IMG/VR virus record: IMGVR_UViG_3300033986_000215
Coordinates: 1-43,456 of that record
Direction: 5' to 3' (one strand)
DNA from: a virus
DNA length: 43,456 nt
This document shows positions 41,162 through 43,456 of the stretch, in pieces. How positions within the stretch are numbered: position 1 is the first letter of the stretch; each line of letters begins with the position of its first letter. The notes below the pieces were generated by a model, which worked only from the letters and a program-made list of their open reading frames with translations, did no database searches and was not told where the DNA came from. A program made the translations under genes and the position numbers.

Positions 41162-41506
41162 CTAAGGTTTAGTAGGAGTATCTGGAAGTGCAAATGGATT
41201 TACTGGCTTAGGCCATTCGCCTTTTAGATACAATAGCCAAATCAGCGCGTAGTTAGCGATATCCTTAAGTGTGTCCTCTATGGACTCATTCTTGGGTTCT
41301 TTGGCTTCAAACAACAGATTTCGAAGCCGCCAAATTTTATCGCACATACGAATATACAGTCCAACATTGCCAAATAGTGCGACATTTCCTGGGCCATAAT
41401 CGTTATGCTTCTTGGCAAATAGCGTTGCACACTCAGAAACTAAATCTACAAATTTTACCACGAGCTCGTCATTGCAAATTTCCAGGCATTTTTCTTTTAG
41501 ATCCAT
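41162..41506 (-). CDS. Nmad1 (DUF1599)-like nucleotide-modification-associated protein
   Basis: The 114-residue helical protein has the family blocks: AKKHNDYGPGNVALFG (31-46), RMCDKIWRLRNLL (53-65) and ESIEDTLKDIANYALIW (74-90). DUF1599 proteins are MazG-related in look and recur next to phage base-modification genes (nucleotide modification associated domain 1); they may hydrolyse or sense modified dNTPs. Its ATG overlaps the stop of the small upstream gene. Confidence 0.8.
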   Translation of the reverse strand: MDLKEKCLEICNDELVVKFVDLVSECATLFAKKHNDYGPGNVALFGNVGLYIRMCDKIWRLRNLLFEAKEPKNESIEDTLKDIANYALIWLLYLKGEWPKPVNPFALPDTPTKP

Positions 41507-41631
41507 AGTTTTAGCCTCCTATTCAGTGCTTTCTGAATTTGGTCTACTCCTCGCACTTCAGTGTGGGGGAGTAGGTCAGTATTAACAAACGGTTCAGCTT
41601 CAACAAATATTGGCTTTTGGACGTACTTCAA
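41497..41631 (-). CDS. Small protein with a KYxxKPxxVEA start (44 aa)
   Basis: TTG at 41631 follows GGAGGTG by 6 bases. The product starts MKYVQKPIFVEAEPFV, which resembles the first strand (K-Y-x-K-P-x-x-V-E-A) common to many small phage proteins, but stops after 44 residues where relatives are about 80-100. It may be a truncated copy or a short version. It overlaps the Nmad1 start by 10 bases and is the first gene of the late arm. A GC-rich dyad (CTACTCC / GGAGTAG) lies within it. Confidence 0.5.
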   Translation of the reverse strand: MKYVQKPIFVEAEPFVNTDLLPHTEVRGVDQIQKALNRRLKLWI

Positions 41632-41686
41632 CTTAAACACCTCCAAAACAATTTAACTGCTTTGCTTCTTTTTCAATCCTCATTAT

Positions 41687-41890
41687 ACAAGCAAGACCTG
41701 TCCTGTCTGTGGACACGTAAGTTCCGATAACAGACCAGACAATGGCGAGCTCTTTGTGTGCCAGAACTGTGGTTACAGCGAACACGCTGACATCGTTGGA
41801 GCAATAAACATAGCTCTAAGAGAACTTATCAAAGACCAAAACATGAATCTTAAGTGGCTGCTTGTCAACCAGCCTAATGCTCCCCGTTAG
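41687..41890 (+). pseudogene. tnpB: C-terminal remnant of IS200/IS605 TnpB
   Basis: The 67-codon fragment reads TSKTCPVCGHVSSDN, then ELFVCQNCGYSEHAD and IVGAINIALREL. These are the four-Cys zinc finger and the last RuvC block (catalytic Asp in HADIVGA) of TnpB, an RNA-guided nuclease of IS605 elements. Everything upstream is missing: no frame before 41687 continues the family, so the element was cut when it entered or later. Codon use and GC are unlike the neighbouring phage genes. Transposon family inference is strong; activity is not expected. Confidence 0.85.
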
Positions 41891-41932
41891 GGTTGAGCAA
41901 GCTCTCCTCCTTTAGGGGGAGAGTAGTTGACC
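41891..41932 (+). mobile_element. IS605 right-end / omegaRNA terminal hairpin
   Basis: Directly after the TnpB stop, CTCTCCTCC (41902-41910) pairs with GGGGGAGAG (41915-41923) around TTTA, followed by TAGTTGACC. In IS605 elements this is where the right-end hairpin lies and where the omegaRNA scaffold ends, just before its guide. The segment after 41932 (beginning ATTGCATATC) would be the guide if it were ever transcribed. The left end is not found. Confidence 0.65.
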
Positions 41933-41996
41933 ATTGCATATCTTAGCATTCTTCCTTTAAATCTATAATTCCAACCTCCTCCACCAATAAAATTTT

Positions 41997-42192
41997 TGTT
42001 TAGTACATCTATACCACTGTTTAGAACATCTTACATTTTAGCTTTCACGCTCCACATCTGTGTTTGTGTTAATTTTGTATAGATGTTTAAAACACTTGTT
42101 TAGAACATCTATACAAAAAATCGCTAATGCAGAATACAAGCCATTCTCAATATAATGTGAGATGTTCTAAACAAATGTTTAGTACATCTATA
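41997..42192. repeat. Six-copy 17-bp iteron or operator array
   Basis: Consensus TGTTTAGWACATCTATA occurs at 41997-42013 and 42018-42034 (direct), 42078-42094 (inverted), 42097-42113 (direct), 42157-42173 (inverted) and 42176-42192 (direct). Copies 3-4 and 5-6 form two back-to-back palindromes, each with a 2-base centre. Copies 1-2 are head to tail, 21 bases apart (two helical turns). Each site contains the smaller dyad TAGA-ACA-TCTA. Regular geometry indicates a dimeric DNA-binding protein. The array lies between the late genes and the AT-rich tract, so a replication origin or late-promoter operator is likely. Confidence 0.85.
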
Positions 42193-42281
42193 ATTACCAG
42201 CCATATGTGCTTATTTCATTAACGCTCGTTCAAACGCGAATATCCCCGAATATCCCGATTTCAGCCAATTTTACCTATTTT
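42193..42281. other. Short repeats in the control region
   Basis: A perfect tandem 10-mer, CGAATATCCC, occurs twice at 42237-42256. CTCGTTCAA (42225-42233) has its exact inverted copy TTGAACGAG at 42380-42388. No gene is seen. Confidence 0.5.
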
Positions 42282-42401
42282 CTATAACGTAAGAAAAATG
42301 CATTCTTTTGCGATTATAATCATATTTTGCTGCACATAGTCCATATCTAAACACCTTCCGTATTCGGAGTTATTCGTACTTGAACGAGGTTTTGCTTGCA
42401 T
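42282..42401 (-). CDS. Doubtful small protein (39 aa) in the control region
   Basis: ATG at 42401 lies 2 bases from GGAGG, too close, though an in-frame ATG at 42410 exists. The predicted product starts MQAKPRSSTNNSEYGR and has no family. It lies downstream of the candidate late promoter. Weak spacing and its length make it uncertain. Confidence 0.25.
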   Translation of the reverse strand: MQAKPRSSTNNSEYGRCLDMDYVQQNMIIIAKECIFLTL

Positions 42402-42431
42402 TTCCTCCATCCCACATTATAGACCACATAC

Positions 42432-42460
42432 ATAAAAATGCGGAGTTTACACCATGTCAA
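42432..42460 (-). promoter_or_regulatory. Candidate leftward (late-arm) promoter
   Basis: On the minus strand, TTGACA (42460 to 42455) is followed after 17 bases by TTTTAT (42437 to 42432). A second, perfect TATAAT is at 42421 to 42416 without its own -35. Transcription would run leftward through the iteron array into the late arm. If the array is an operator, a protein bound there would block or pause this transcription. Confidence 0.4.
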
Positions 42461-42527
42461 ACTTTTGGGGGAATGACTTTTAACAATCGTAAGTAAAACG
42501 TCATGCACAAAATTACATGCGATATTA

Positions 42528-42537
42528 ACGCGCGCGT
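42528..42537. other. GC palindrome at the edge of the AT-rich tract
   Basis: ACGCGCGCGT is a perfect 10-bp palindrome, a marked GC island in AT-rich DNA, with another GCGCG nearby (CTCGCGC, about 42548). It may mark a protein site beside the origin-like tract. Confidence 0.35.
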
Positions 42538-42599
42538 AAAGTTCAGCTCGCGCATTTATTGGAAAACGGATGTTTAAACCAAGATTTTTATAAGGTTTT

Positions 42600-42880
42600 C
42601 AGCTCTTTTTTTCAATTAAAACCGAAAAGATTTTAAAGATTTAAATCTTTTAAATCTTTATTCTCTTTATTATTTATATTTATTATTTATATTTATTATT
42701 TATATTATTTATTATTTAAATCTTTATTCTCTTTATTATTTTTATTATTTATATATTTATTTACTCTATAAACTATATTTATTCTCTTTACTAAGTACTA
42801 TATTATTTATTCTTTTAAATCTTTTAGATCTTTAAATCTTTTAAATCTTTAAATCTTTTAAATCTTTAAATCTTTTCCCA
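42600..42880. repeat. AT-rich tract with many TTAAATCTT repeats (origin-like)
   Basis: Nearly 300 bases of A/T-dominated DNA contain a perfect 16-bp palindrome (42635-42650) and at least eight copies of TTAAATCTT in two clusters (about 42640-42660 and 42813-42875), separated by TATTTATTATTTATA-type runs. Easily melted DNA with repeated short sites next to an iteron array is the classical layout of a replication origin. No gene fits. The plus-strand RepA-like ATPase is the natural partner. Confidence 0.6.
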
Positions 42881-43234
42881 CAATCAACTATAAATTTTAT
42901 TTATAACTACTACTCTTCCCATTAATTATTTTTATATATACACCGTAATTTTTTAATTTTTTACCATATCTGTACCATTTTATTATTTGAAGCAATCTCC
43001 CATAACCTTTCTAATCCTATTATACAAAATGTAAGTCGGGTTCTAAAATGACGAAAAGAGTTAGCTTAATATAACTTATAGCTCTGAACTCAAGTATAGG
43101 AGTGGTGCATCAAAGCATTTGACCTATAACATGTGTCTGAATACCTGCATAAGTATTTTATACTTACCACCGTCTTAAAATTCAACCTTGCCGATTTTAC
43201 GAGCTCTGAGAGGCATCCTTTTTACCACCAAGGG
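42881..43234. other. Intergenic stretch up to the terminal repeat
   Basis: No convincing gene. AT-rich at first, less so from about 43060. AAGTAT (43152-43157) and ATACTT form a short hairpin near 43152-43166. A TTGACC near 43119 lacks a clear -10. A 53-codon minus-strand frame (43358 to 43197) is discussed under rejected items. Confidence 0.4.
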
Positions 43235-43456
43235 GGAAATCCCAACCACCACCAACCTCACCTTTTGCCAACCAAAATGTACGGGGGGTATTATCGGCTT
43301 CATCTACCTTGAAAATTTTTTTGGCCGGGGGGGACCGATAGCTGCTTTGCTTTTGCAAAAACAAATGTTTATCAATGCAATATAATATAGATTATATTGC
43401 ATGTCGACATGTTTCAATCGAATCTAAGAGGAATGGAAACCGGACATGCGCACAGG
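43235..43456. repeat. Right copy of the terminal redundancy
   Basis: Matches 1-219 except for 7 instead of 4 G in the run at about 43327-43333. It repeats the promoter-like sites (43265-43294), hairpin and palindrome (about 43375-43411) and the CRISPR-repeat-like unit (43411-43440). Confidence 0.95.

Noticed and set aside
43197-43358. 53-codon minus-strand frame containing KVDEADNTPRTFWLAKG in the terminal repeat
   Set aside because: Starts at TTG with no ribosome binding site. Interesting only because the 3-G difference between terminal copies keeps its frame; not enough to call a gene.
43188-43385. Plus-strand frame of 65 codons across the G run
   Set aside because: TTG start without a site, Thr/Pro low complexity, overlaps promoter, hairpin and repeat signals.

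Overview
The window is an essentially complete, circularly closed genome of a long-tailed siphovirus-like phage. The first 219 bases recur as the last 222, differing only in the length of one G run (4 versus 7), so the circle is about 43.2 kb. The genome is AT-rich with strong GGAGG ribosome binding sites. The host is not shown directly. A solitary 30-base element (174-203) closely resembles, from memory, the CRISPR repeats of Thermotoga, and a TnpB remnant and overall style fit a thermophilic low-GC bacterium (Thermotogota or thermophilic Firmicutes). I see no integrase, repressor, DNA polymerase or tRNA.

Layout. Two gene arms diverge from a control region of about 2.1 kb that spans the contig ends (about 41,640 through 43,234, continuing to about 512) and converge at about 8,172. 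The plus-strand arm (513-8170) is the early and replication operon: many small unknown proteins, a Bet/RecT annealing protein, a RepA-like RecA-fold ATPase with a winged helix, a Hjc-like Holliday junction resolvase and an exported lytic transglycosylase. The minus-strand arm (41,631 down to 8,174) is, in transcription order: a DNA-modification-type group (Nmad1/DUF1599, a TAGT-like glycosyltransferase, a ParB-like protein); terminase small and large subunits; a DUF935 portal; a MuF head protein; an unusual 837-residue nucleotidyltransferase, ligase, phosphoesterase-like and XkdF-protease fusion; scaffold, decoration and major capsid proteins; connectors; tail tube; a frameshifted tail chaperone; a 2635-residue tape measure; tail tip, fibers and spike; then a metallophosphoesterase, XhlA-like protein, lytic transglycosylase, broken Dam methylase, broken metallopeptidase, a spanin-like overlapping pair and a small holin.

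The control region holds the C-terminal remnant of an IS605 TnpB with its right-end hairpin; six copies of a 17-bp site (TGTTTAGWACATCTATA) arranged as two palindromes plus a direct pair; a very AT-rich tract with many TTAAATCTT repeats (a plausible origin); and the solitary CRISPR-repeat-like unit, which lies downstream of a candidate promoter and next to a 12-bp hairpin and a 12-bp palindrome. That solitary repeat, the base-modification gene group and the ligase-protease fusion are the most interesting items. Several genes are broken at or near homopolymers, and the G-run length differs between the two terminal copies, so some frameshifts may be sequencing errors.
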